From positions 33,653,797 through 33,717,796 of the forward strand of contig CM039184.1 of NCBI GenBank assembly GCA_008360975.2: a stretch of DNA of 64,000 bases, read 5' to 3'. The notes below the pieces were generated by a model. That model saw nothing but the letters and a program-made list of their open reading frames with translations, did no database searches and was not told the DNA's origin. A program made the translations under genes and the position numbers. Position 1 is the first letter of the stretch. Each line of letters starts with the position of its first letter. Shown piece after piece: positions 49,801 through 58,435 of this stretch. This stretch comes from Lichenostomus cassidix. Its lineage: Eukaryota; Chordata; Aves; Passeriformes; Meliphagidae.

Positions 49801-52065
49801 TATGCATGTTCTAAGAATACTTCAATCATCTGGCAGATGATTGAAGTAAAAAGTTGCTTAGGTCCTTTAAATATAGAAATTTTTTTTCTGTATTATTTTG
49901 GAAAATACCTGTTTTCTATTGCCATTAAGAATGCAATTATATATAACAACAAAAAAAACCCCACCACCTAACTTAATTTCAGATCTCTTTTTCATGAGAA
50001 TTTGTTGGTTAATATCTACTTCTGGTTTTCACAGATACTTTAAAAACAGTTTTCTATAGTCTTCTCTTTCGAAACCTACTTTGTCATCAGGGTTCTATGT
50101 GTATCTTGTTCAGCTGTTTTTAAAGAATCTTTTTCTGTAGTTCTGTTGCCTTCCAGTAGAAATGGAAAAATACATTATACATGCTCTAGAATAGATGAAA
50201 ACCTTTCTTTAGTCTTGGTCATCTGTGAGTTTTATAACCTCTGAATGCACAAATGCTATTTAGATAATGTGATTTTTTTTTTTCTGTAATTGTAGGAGTT
50301 ACGTTACAAATACTATATGGAACTTCAAAAGCTCCCCAATGTGTTTAAGACTCAAAATTTCCCTGCAAATAAAAAGTATAAATTTGTAACTGCTGAGACC
50401 TCCAAGGATAAGTCCTCAGGAACTTCTTGTGTCTCTTCACCTACCAAAGCAAATAACACAGATAAAATAAAAATGGGAACCCTGCGAAGAGCAGGTGGCT
50501 TTGACAAAAGAAACTTTCCTGGAAGCAGTGCTCACAGCATCCTATCCACAAATACGATCTTTTCTGAAACAAACAGTGACTTAAAATTATTTCATGAGGG
50601 AAGTGCCCAGGAAGTATCCACTCCAGCCTTGTCAGAAAACTCTCCAGACCTGTTAATGAAAGAAAAATTGCCAAGACAGGCCTCAGCAGTTACTGTATGC
50701 AACAAAATGGACTCTAATTCTAGTACTTCATTGGACTTACAGCCAGGAGCAACAGGGACTGTTACTGTTTCAAATTCAGAATCCATAGGTGATTCTGCAG
50801 AGAGACCTTCAGATGTACCTTTTACTTTCAGTGCATCTAAGAACTCATTACCAAGATTCAGTAAAGACAGAGGTGCATTTTCCCTTAAAAAGCAAGACAA
50901 GAAATGTGCTTTCCCTCAGTTTTATTTGGGGAGATGTGATAAGGTGGATAAAACCAGTAACCAGGATAAACATGGTCCTGAAACCAAAACCACAGTTTGC
51001 GATGCTTCAACCAGTCCTAATTTAAACTCATCAGAAAGTGAGAAACCACACATTTTGTTTCCCTTTGGCAATTCAGAAGGAGATGGGTTTGCAGGATCCA
51101 AAGCCAGCAACTCATTTAAGGTTTTCCCATTATCCTCAATTTTTAGCCGATCTGAGAAGCCATCTGACAAAAAAACATCTCACATGAGGGAAAAAACACT
51201 TTGTGCAAAGGAACCTGCAGGATATTGCACACAGAAACCATCTGTCTTAGAAGAACAAAGACCTCACGCCTCAGAATCCAGCACAACTGTAGCTTGCAGT
51301 ACTTCAGAATCCAACTGTGCAGCTGGGGTGAATGGTGTCTCCAGGTCTCCCCTTCTCACCAGTAATTGTGCATTTTCCTTAAAAAGTAACTCACCATTGC
51401 CCTCACCAGTGTTTTCATTTGGAGGCATTGTCAGAAATACCTCTGATTTGCTGACTTCTTCTGTGTTTTTTTCTGGAAACAGAACAGAAAAAATGGAAAA
51501 GGAGAAGATGAAATCTGACAAAACATTTCTAAATCTAGGGAAGCCTGTATCTTCAGAGTGTGCAGAGCCTGCTACTCTTCAGAGTCATCCAAAATGTGAA
51601 GGCTCATGCTTGCCTATCAACTCATCTAAAAACACTGGAAGTGCAGAAAGGCTTGGTGATGGTAAGACTCCTTGTCAGCCTTTATGTTCAGGAGTCCTTC
51701 CTGTTGAATATGAGAATGCATCTTCCACACAACTCATTACAGCAACAAAACAAGAAGAAAAGGTGAAATATGAAGAAACTGTTGCTGAAAACAACTGTGT
51801 GTGTCCTAGAAGGAAAGATGAACCTGAGCAAGTACAGTTTCAGAACACAGCTTGTTCTGTTCCTGGCACATGCAGTGATCCATCTTTCGTTGGTTCTGTG
51901 CTTGCAGTAAGTGAGATAGGAGGAATGCGAAGAGACAGCACTTCTGACACTGAAGAGCTAAGTGAAACATCTGTCTCTACTGATACCAGCCATGCATCAG
52001 AATATTTTTCTGTTGCTGAAGACAATATGTCTGCTAGAAGAAAATCCGATGTGAAGGGAGACTGA
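43263..52065 (+). CDS. TRIM-like RING/B-box/coiled-coil protein with GLEBS-like motif
   Basis: Predicted E3 ubiquitin ligase of about 998 residues from eight exons with GT-AG borders and matching phases. RING C3HC4: Cys7, Cys10, Cys23, His25, Cys28, Cys31, Cys74, Cys77. B-box type 2: Cys137, His140, Cys149, Cys152, Cys157, Cys160, His165, His170. Residues about 184-290 are charged and helical, a likely coiled coil. Residues about 374-420 resemble the NUP98 GLEBS motif that binds RAE1. The last 589 residues come from a single exon: Ser/Thr-rich, low complexity, with FPFG (664-667) and FSFG (782-785) and an acidic Ser-rich end. There is no SPRY, NHL or membrane segment. The start at 43,263 (gccgccgATGg) sits directly before the RING; an in-frame ATG at 42,897 would add 122 residues. 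Ligase activity and RAE1 binding are inferences. I recognise no orthologue symbol. Confidence 0.88.
45062..45538 (-). repeat. CR1 LINE 3' portion (about 480 bp)
   Basis: The + strand starts 'gtcacagaattgatggggtt' and 'ggaacctctggagatcaccc', the hallmark reversed CR1 3' end, and continues for about 480 bases through 'cagcctgttccagtgctctt' and 'cttttccagactaaacaggc'. The element lies on the - strand in intron 1, antisense to the host gene. The open frames read on the - strand (45,105-45,364) belong to it. It looks less diverged than the other CR1 copies here. Confidence 0.92.
45615..45701 (+). CDS. RING/GLEBS gene exon 2
   Basis: 87 bases (29 codons), acceptor tgtcttgcag, donor gtgagt. Encodes LTFFSTLKQMRIINEKLENE and onward, the start of the coiled coil. 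Confidence 0.88.
45893..46126 (+). CDS. RING/GLEBS gene exon 3 (coiled coil)
   Basis: 234 bases (78 codons), phase 0, acceptor tgcttctag, donor gtgatg. Lys/Glu-rich helix, for example GEIFKALEMKKQQLLEDVE, typical of the TRIM coiled-coil exon of about 230 bases. Confidence 0.9.
46540..46815 (+). repeat. pyrimidine-rich tract
   Basis: About 275 bases almost purely C and T on the + strand (ttctcctatg, cttcctcc, tttttcctcc motifs). Three overlapping hydrophobic/Ser-rich open frames here are artefacts of composition. Confidence 0.75.
47414..47436 (+). CDS. RING/GLEBS gene exon 4 (23-base microexon)
   Basis: 23 bases, acceptor tttatttatag, donor gtatgt, encoding VACGLNT plus two bases of an Arg codon. 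A 23-base exon after the coiled-coil exon is a classic feature of TRIM genes, and it is needed to keep the frame into exon 5. Confidence 0.8.
48299..48444 (+). CDS. RING/GLEBS gene exon 5
   Basis: 146 bases, acceptor cttttccag, donor gtaggg. Encodes MKTQLDVMNIASSWEKPPVY and MPKKIDIKPVVNEILALEF. No known domain. Confidence 0.87.
48992..49083 (+). CDS. RING/GLEBS gene exon 6
   Basis: 92 bases, acceptor tttctaatag, donor gtaagt. Encodes DLPYEGNESSTLFKDILKEW and ends NIPNTFF, the start of the GLEBS-like stretch. Confidence 0.87.
49072..50331 (+). other. GLEBS-like (RAE1/BUB3-binding) motif across exons 6-8
   Basis: Protein residues about 374-421. Seen: F377, P380, G381 and D383, then S-I-S-E-M-P-A-F (396-403), then S407 followed by E409-E410-L411-R412 and Y416. 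In NUP98, GLEBS has an F-x-P-P-x-G-x-D start, an I-T-A-M core and S-L-E-E-L-R-L-E-D-Y; the Glu-Glu pair contacts the RAE1 beta-propeller. The match covers both halves of the motif and its spacing. Similarity is from memory and no alignment score is available. Confidence 0.75.
49170..49265 (+). CDS. RING/GLEBS gene exon 7
   Basis: 96 bases (32 codons), acceptor tttttttcag, donor gtatga. Encodes PVPGQDEADGRRIPTRF then MSISEMPAFHNMSHE, the core of the GLEBS-like motif. Confidence 0.88.
50296..52065 (+). CDS. RING/GLEBS gene exon 8 (long last exon)
   Basis: 1770 bases, acceptor gtaattgtag, stop TGA at 52,063-52,065. Opens ELRYKYYMELQKLP, completing the GLEBS-like motif, then a 570-residue Ser/Thr/Asn/Lys-rich tail without predicted domains. 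FPFG and FSFG motifs and repeated AFSLK phrases recall FG nucleoporins, though FG motifs are sparse. The end (TSDTEELSETSVSTDTS) is acidic and Ser-rich. Confidence 0.92.
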   Translation, partial: ELRYKYYMELQKLPNVFKTQNFPANKKYKFVTAETSKDKSSGTSCVSSPTKANNTDKIKMGTLRRAGGFDKRNFPGSSAHSILSTNTIFSETNSDLKLFHEGSAQEVSTPALSENSPDLLMKEKLPRQASAVTVCNKMDSNSSTSLDLQPGATGTVTVSNSESIGDSAERPSDVPFTFSASKNSLPRFSKDRGAFSLKKQDKKCAFPQFYLGRCDKVDKTSNQDKHGPETKTTVCDASTSPNLNSSESEKPHILFPFGNSEGDGFAGSKASNSFKVFPLSSIFSRSEKPSDKKTSHMREKTLCAKEPAGYCTQKPSVLEEQRPHASESSTTVACSTSESNCAAGVNGVSRSPLLTSNCAFSLKSNSPLPSPVFSFGGIVRNTSDLLTSSVFFSGNRTEKMEKEKMKSDKTFLNLGKPVSSECAEPATLQSHPKCEGSCLPINSSKNTGSAERLGDGKTPCQPLCSGVLPVEYENASSTQLITATKQEEKVKYEETVAENNCVCPRRKDEPEQVQFQNTACSVPGTCSDPSFVGSVLAVSEIGGMRRDSTSDTEELSETSVSTDTSHASEYFSVAEDNMSARRKSDVKGD

Positions 52066-55000
52066 AAAGGAAAATAAACTGGACTTAAATAAATTCTACG
52101 TAACACATTAAAAGGTGGGGATACTTGTGGTTTTACAGCTGTTCTTTTCCCCAGTTTTTGCTAACTGAGGTATTAGTGTTGAAAATGTAACTGCTTATGA
52201 GCAATACAATGCAATGAAGTGATTTTTATAGCATAGTCGCGAACTCAAGAAACAACCAAAAATGTCATGTCCTGATCAAGACCAAAGTATGGCTATAGAT
52301 GCTTCATCTTCTAGAATGCAAACCTGGGGTATGTTTGGGGGGTGGAGAACTGCGGTGTCCCAGAAAGTCAGTTGGGTGAAGCCTCAGTGGCAGGAGTCAG
52401 TAAATGGCTGTTTGGGTACAGCAACACTTGCTCATAAATGGGTAAGAAAACAGCAGAGAGCATTCACCTCACAGGCAGGGAGGGAGGAGAGCTGCGATGA
52501 AAATAAAGGATATTGAAAGCATCACCGAAAATTGTTTTGCCTTTTTCCCTTTGGCTGTTTCCTTTTCCTTTTCTGTGATGTGTGTAATGTATATTGAAGG
52601 TGCAAGTTCTAGTGCAATTTCAATAACTTCTCTCACACTTTTGAAATTGAAGCGTTGCATCAGTGTTCTTGTTATACACTGCAGAAGGGTGTCAGTTACA
52701 CTTCTGAAATGCTGCCTTCAGGAAAAAGAAACATCACAATTAAATTTCAGCTCTTTTTGCCAACAGTGTGGGAATACTTGGACAGATACTAACTTTATGT
52801 TTTAATGAAAGCTTTTGGATAATCTAGCTTTTAAAATACAAATTTTCTTTTGAAATGTGTGTAATGACAAGAAGGAAAACAGCACTTCTCTATGTATTAA
52901 TGATTTAGAACTCATGGAGGTTTTTAATCTGTAAAATATGATACAAAAAAAAAGTAAGAAAGTAAGGATAAGAAAGAAAGTAAGGATAAGAAGACCATCT
53001 TCCACTTTGCTGGCCATTTTGTTGGATCCAAGAGATAATTATGCTTTAGTTATTGGAATATACGGACAGTAGTACTATTTCAGAATAAAGCTCTTTTGTT
53101 TACTGTTCACTCTTCAGCAAAAGCTGATGCCAGATTTTAAAGAAATTAATTCTGTACTAGATAAATATGTCAACTGGCAAGTACTAAATCAAAATGCAGA
53201 CTGTTTAATATTCCATCAAAAATTTTAACTGGCAACTAGAAAAAATCAATAGCCTGCAAATTACCTCTGTAATGCTGTTAGAAAAATATTACTTAAATTT
53301 AAATCTCTGCAATACTTACTAATATACTTACTGTGACACAATACTTAGAGAAATTCTTCTTGTTTCAGAAAATGTTGACCTAATTTTGTGTTCAATGCTT
53401 GGCCTTAACTTTTCTGTGGCAGTGCATTCCTTTATTAAATGTGCTGAAAAAATAGTTTCTAGTGTTTATAACATTTAATATTACTTTTCTGTCTGCATTA
53501 TCATAAGGAAGGTGGTGAAAATTTTCTTTATGGTTAGTTTTTAGTTCTTGATGCTCATCTCTTAATCTTACTGTATTTCAGTTTTCTCCTAATATTTTTT
53601 TCTGCTTTTATCTCCAGACATTCTTGTCATGTTCTGCATGTGTAGGAGAAAAATGTTAATATTAATTCAAACCACTGGGAGACAAAGGCTGAGCAAGATG
53701 GTCATGGTAGAGAGTGTCACAGGTGGAGGTTGGTCTCACTCTAATAAAAGTGAGAGAAATGGCACAATTTTAATAAGGCACCTGTACAATTCATTGCCAG
53801 AAAGTTGTAGAAAATGTTTGTTTTCTTCTGCCAGTGACAAAAAATTCTTAATGAACTAGGATTAATCAGAAACTATAAGAAGTTTCTTAGACTTACTTTC
53901 AACCTGTCTTCTGTTCATTTCTCTTATGTCACGAGATCTTGATCAACTTTCACATAGATACTTTGTCTCAGTGAAAAGACACCATTATAGAATCATAAAG
54001 CAAATAGACTATGATGCACTGTTTTTGAAAGTAGAAATTGTGGGTGTGGGGGATTGCTACAGTCCTAGGTCTACTTTTCAAGCATTGTTGTCCCGGTGCC
54101 TTATAGCTCAGCATTAAGGTTTTACAGGGCAGATAAGATTCACACAGAAACCCCCAACAACAGAGATACTTGCCCATTCCCTTGGCCACACTATGCTGAC
54201 CCAGAAGGGAGCCCTTCCCAGTTCCCTGAAAATGATGTGAGGTGGTACAGAATAACTAGGCATGCCTCCTCCTGACTACTGTAAAAATTAACCCTGTCCT
54301 GGCTGAAAGCAGGTCAGTGATCTTGAATGAACACCAGAGCTAATTCAAAGAAATGGGATTCAGAGTTACTGAATGTTTTGCATATTATCCATAGAGAATA
54401 ACTTAAATCACTCTCTTGGTCATTGTCATAAAATTCTATGTGGCAATGAGGACTGTTGTCAAAGCCTCACTTTCCTAGAGTATCTAAACTTAGGTACGTG
54501 AGTATATATTTTCAGACTACAAGTAGACAAAAAGGAAGCGTTAAACTGAAGCATTGGTCTGAAAATGCTGCTGAAAACTTCACCTTTCCTAGGGAAAAAA
54601 AAAAACAAAACCCAAAACACCAAGGAAATAGTATATTTACTAAACTCAGTAGTTCTGGATCTTTCTGACTCCTTAAGATACAAGAGGTGAAAAAGGAAGA
54701 AATTTGACATACAGATGGAACATTTTATTAATCTAACTTCTCTGTACTGGTATAAAGCCTTGTATGTATTTCAAATTTTGTAAACTAAGTCTGCAGGCCA
54801 GTTTAAAAGCTTTTATAATTGTTCCTGAAGGTACTACTTTGTGCTTCAATAGAAAAATTGTGCTTGGAAAACAGTTAAAACACTTTATTTGGTGATAATT
54901 GCTGAGCATACTTCACAAAGGAGCTGAAAGTTGCTATTGCTGTCCTGCTAAGAGGCTGATCTTGCTAGCTGTCAGAACTGTGATGTTTGTTCAATATATA

Positions 55001-55335
55001 TCTGAGAGCTACATTAACATACATACCATTGCCTGAGAAAAAGTGCAACTGAAAGATAAAGCACAATTATTCAGTTTTGTAACTTAAAAAAATATATTAA
55101 AAATAATTATTTAGTTGACATTAAAGCTTCTAAAATGTCAATTTGTAAAGGTTAACTTCCTAAAGGAAACATTGCATTATTTGGTGTTGTTGGTTTATTT
55201 ATTATTATTGGTTATTAACTAAAGCTTTATTCTGAAATTGTATTTTATAACTCAGATCCAGTAACTTTCTAACCTAGAGACTGCTGATCTGTGTGGTAAG
55301 AATTATATACTGCTGCTTTGGTTGGTTTTTGTTCT
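52066..55335. other. 3' UTR of the RING/GLEBS gene and spacer to the DDX60 relic
   Basis: No other gene is seen. AATAAA occurs right after the stop (52,073-52,078 and 52,088-52,093) and, more plausibly as the main site, at 53,084-53,089. On the - strand an AATAAA (54,884-54,889) could serve the DDX60 side. The two genes point tail to tail. The open frames in this stretch have no recognisable domain. Confidence 0.6.
53084..53089 (+). terminator. candidate poly(A) signal of the RING/GLEBS gene
   Basis: AATAAA followed within 30 bases by a T/G-rich stretch (gctcttttgtttactgttc), giving a 3' UTR of about 1 kb. Earlier AATAAA copies within 30 bases of the stop are alternatives. Confidence 0.5.
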
Positions 55336-55438
55336 TCAGGTAACACACTTCAGTTTCTCTTCATACTTTTCTCCTAGCTGCTCAAATACCAGTAGAATAT
55401 TATCATTTGGATCATCACACAGTTCACTCAGACTTGTT
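55336..55438 (-). pseudogene. DDX60: DDX60 last coding exon (intact in itself)
   Basis: 103 coding bases ending in TGA at 55,336-55,338. Encodes TSLSELCDDPNDNILLVFEQ, then LGEKYEEKLKCVT, matching the end of human DDX60 (SLRELCE..DDN..LAFEQL...EKL). The phase joins correctly to the preceding exon. The acceptor (tccaaccag after a T run) is intact. Confidence 0.85.
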
Positions 55439-55518
55439 CTGGTTGGAAAAAAAAAAAGCATTGTTCCATTTTAAGTTCCTTTAAAAATTGTATTCTAAAA
55501 AGCACAAATTTATCATAC

Positions 55519-55581
55519 CTTAAAGACTTAATAAGGAATGAAAAATCCCTCCGTTTGTAGTAAGTATCTCCTTTGTTTAAC
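55519..55581 (-). pseudogene. DDX60: DDX60 penultimate coding exon (intact in itself)
   Basis: 63 bases, acceptor tccttctttag, donor gtatga. Encodes LNKGDTYYKRRDFSFLIKSL, matching the DDX60 C-terminal stretch (N-E-G-D-A-Y-Y...DF...IKS). No disruption is seen within it. Confidence 0.85.
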
Positions 55582-56014
55582 CTAAAGAAGGAAAAAAAAA
55601 ATCAAATAGATACACATTGGAACTGTTTCATTGTTAATACCCTGTTGTGTATGTTGGGCAAGATGCAGAGAGCACATGGCATGACCTCAAATATTGAGGG
55701 ACTAGATCACTGGGCTCACTGTAGAACAGCTATAAGCTTAAACTAATATTGCTGTAGAGGCTCATGTTTCTGTAATTATATTGAACATATGAGTAATATT
55801 AGAAAAGATAATTTATTAATACTATCTTGAGAATATGGTTTCAATTGCTTGAACAACTAACCTGTTGCAAGCTAAACTGGCATACCATAGACAAAGCTGC
55901 TGGCTAAATTGAGCAGGAAATTGTTTTAGGAAAGAGGACTACTAGTTACTGAAAAGGAACTAGTAATTGAGAATACCACCTGGTTTTTTAAATTTGTTTC
56001 AATTTTGTTGAAGT
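55582..56014. other. non-coding DNA inside the DDX60 relic
   Basis: No exon recognised on either strand. Confidence 0.5.
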
Positions 56015-56068
56015 AGTGGAGTTACAGAAAGGTTTGGGCTGGAAGGGACCTTCAGGACCATCCAGCCA
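56015..56068 (-). repeat. CR1 3'-end fragment
   Basis: Short reversed CR1 tail: 'aggtttgggctggaagggac' and 'cttcaggaccatccagccag' on the + strand. Confidence 0.7.
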
Positions 56069-56129
56069 GTCACCTGGGTTGGGGCAGTCTTAGGCACAAA
56101 TCCAGGCTGAGCAGAAAATGGATTGAGCC

Positions 56130-56350
56130 CTGCGGAGAAGAATTTGGGGGCAATGGTTGATGAAAAACTCAACATGAGCCAGCAATGTGCACTCACAGCC
56201 CAGACAGCCAACAGAATCTTGGGCTGTATCAAGAGAAGTGTGGCCAGCAGATCAAGGGAGCTGGTTCTGCCCTTCAATTCTGCTCTTGTGAGACCCCCCA
56301 CCTGCAGTAGAGCATCCAGCTCTGTTGTCCCCAACATAAGAAAGATGTAC
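56130..56350 (+). repeat. CR1 ORF2 3' fragment
   Basis: The + strand frame reads [20 protein letters not shown], then [20 protein letters not shown] and [10 protein letters not shown], the C-terminal end of CR1 ORF2. It is in the opposite orientation to the CR1 tail fragment just before it. Confidence 0.88.
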
Positions 56351-56359
56351 CAGGCACAG

Positions 56360-58335
56360 ACAAGCACAATTGGAAAAATCAGCATCTTTTAATAGCCTGT
56401 TGTGATGACCTAGCCACAAAGGGAAGGAAGCACCCAAGATTCCTAATTGCTCAGGGATGAAAGGAACAATAAAAGCCAGAGTGTCCACAAAACCAATCAG
56501 AAACTTTTGTTAAACACTTCTATTAATATTTCATTAATTTTACTTATTACTGCAGAATTGCTGTGTTAGTCTTTGACCTGCTATAAAAACACCTGGCAGT
56601 GGGTTTGGAGTAAAGGGAGATGATGAAAGGGAAGAGAGAAAGGAAGAGATAATTTAAAGAGAGGAAGTGGCAGAAAAAGAGATCATCATTCCTGGTTCCA
56701 GCATCAACCCAGCTGATGGGACATCCAGAATCGTGGGCAATGCAGGGGTACCTTTTTATGGATTGGGTTCCCCATCCTGAAGTGCATTTCTCACCTCTAT
56801 GCAAATTAGTTCTCATGCACAGTCTGTTCTTTCAGACCCTCCTGGAAATGGGTTGGCAGCTTTGGGGGTCTTTGGTTGTCTTGATCCCCCCCTTCACCCC
56901 CAATCCATGGCCACTTCTTGGCCAGATTCCTGCGTTTGCTGTACTGGGTTGTGCTGATCTCCAGGAACTACAACCAGGATGCTTGTCCTGGCAAAGGGCT
57001 GCTCTACCTCCACCTCCAGGCCTGGCCTGGCACTGGCATGGCCACTAATCCTCTGGCTGTGCCACCATGCAGGGACAACGGAACAGGCTGCGCAGTGCTC
57101 AGAGCACCTGCCTGAAGCAGGAGGGACATTTCTTGGAGGCCTGGCTCTGTGCCTCTGTCACCTGATCTCTGAAGGCTGGAGAATCTGCTGCCTCTGCCAT
57201 CTCAGGAGCGAGAGGCTCGGGGGGGCTCCTCTTCCTCAGCAGCTGCTGGCTCAGCATCTGTGGGACTTCTCCGGGCAGGAGACATGCTGGGCACTTCATA
57301 TGCTGCCTCTCCTGCCACCTCTGTGCCCACCTTCTTGGAACAGCTAGGTCCTTTCAGGGGGTCCTCATCATTCACCAAGCCCAAGGGTTTGTTCCAGATG
57401 TTGTCATGGACAGCATCTTCCCCTTGCGACAGCCCTTGGACTCTGCAGTGTTTCCCTTTGGAAAGTGTGTTGTTACCAATGTTGAAACAGCAAGATGACA
57501 TGGAGTTCAATAGATCTTGCCATTGGGCCACCAATTTGTCATTACCCCATTTCTGTAAGGACTGTCCTTGGCATCTGTCATCTTTCTCCTCTTCCTCCTC
57601 CTCAGCACCATAATGGTTGGGGAAATTGTACTTATTACCAAAAGAATGAGACATTATTTTGGAGAAAAAAACATTGTGAATGAACTTCCTTGCTAGCAGA
57701 ATTAGACAATAATTTTGTATCAAATCTGATTTCCTAGTTTAAGGTGAAGAAGATTCTCACAGGAATCAACAGCTGTAGCAATAATAGCAATGTATACTTA
57801 TATGGGCCCTTGGCCAATTTCTCCTGACCTTTACCATTGTGTAACATAATAAAAGAATTTCTTGTGGTGATAAAACGAGGTCTGAAGGAAAGCTATGTTT
57901 TCAATCTACTGTTCTAAAGAAAGAAAACGCAACAACCTTTTGGGCTTTACTCTGACCTGGGTCACTGAACAATACAAAGTTAAATATAAGCAGCTGAAAG
58001 GATAGGATTATTTTTAGCCTGGATCATGCCAGTGTCAAATCCCTACTCTTTTGTACTGATACAAACATCAGTACAACTACATTTACACTTGCAGCTGATG
58101 AGCAGCAGAGGGAGGAAGAGCTGCAATTTATCTTCCCCACTGCACACAATGTATTTGATAGTGAAGTACAAGTTAGTGTGACATGTGAACTGATGACAGT
58201 TCATTGCAGCTACTGGGAATATTTCATTTTCATAATACCTCTATTTCAGCTCTTTTCTTTCACTCCCTTTTCACACATTTCTAACTTTGAACTCCGCAGC
58301 ATCATCGCTTTTCTAGTTTAGTTTCTGTCACTCAT
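56360..58335. other. unassigned sequence with one long ORF
   Basis: Partly GC-richer than its surroundings (56,700-57,450). Contains the 173-codon - strand frame at 57,202-57,723 and shorter + strand frames, none recognised. It occupies the place where DDX60 helicase exons would be expected but shows none of their motifs. Confidence 0.4.
57202..57723 (-). other. unidentified 173-codon ORF
   Basis: Open on the - strand with a possible acceptor (ctaattctgctag) before the block ARKFIHNVFFSKIMSHSFG, then NKYNFPNHYG and a poly-Glu stretch. The C-terminal part is Pro/Ala/Glu-rich and looks like chance GC-rich reading. I do not recognise it. It could be another decayed DDX60 exon, part of an unknown repeat, or chance. 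Confidence 0.25.
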
Positions 58336-58339
58336 TTGA

Positions 58340-58435
58340 TTCATGTTCAGCTTGCCATCGACCAGGATCCTCAGGTCCCTTTCCCCAACACTGTTCTCCA
58401 GCCTCTTATCCCTCAGTCTGTGTGTACATCCAGGG
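58340..58435 (-). repeat. CR1 ORF2-end fragment
   Basis: The + strand reads 'cagcttgccatcgaccagga' and 'tcctcaggtccctttcccca', the reversed CR1 region that encodes the end of ORF2. Confidence 0.7.

Larger units (their letters stand above)
43812..50295 (+). other. introns 1-7 of the RING/GLEBS gene
   Basis: Seven GT-AG introns from 86 bases (49,084-49,169) to about 1.8 kb. Intron 1 contains a CR1 copy, intron 3 a pyrimidine-rich tract. No nested gene is seen. The remaining sequence is ordinary AT-rich intron. Confidence 0.8.

Noticed and set aside
53960..54010. 'tagaatcataaag' as a CR1 tail
   Set aside because: Only the short tail-like word matches. The diagnostic 'ggttgga...ggacct' block is absent.
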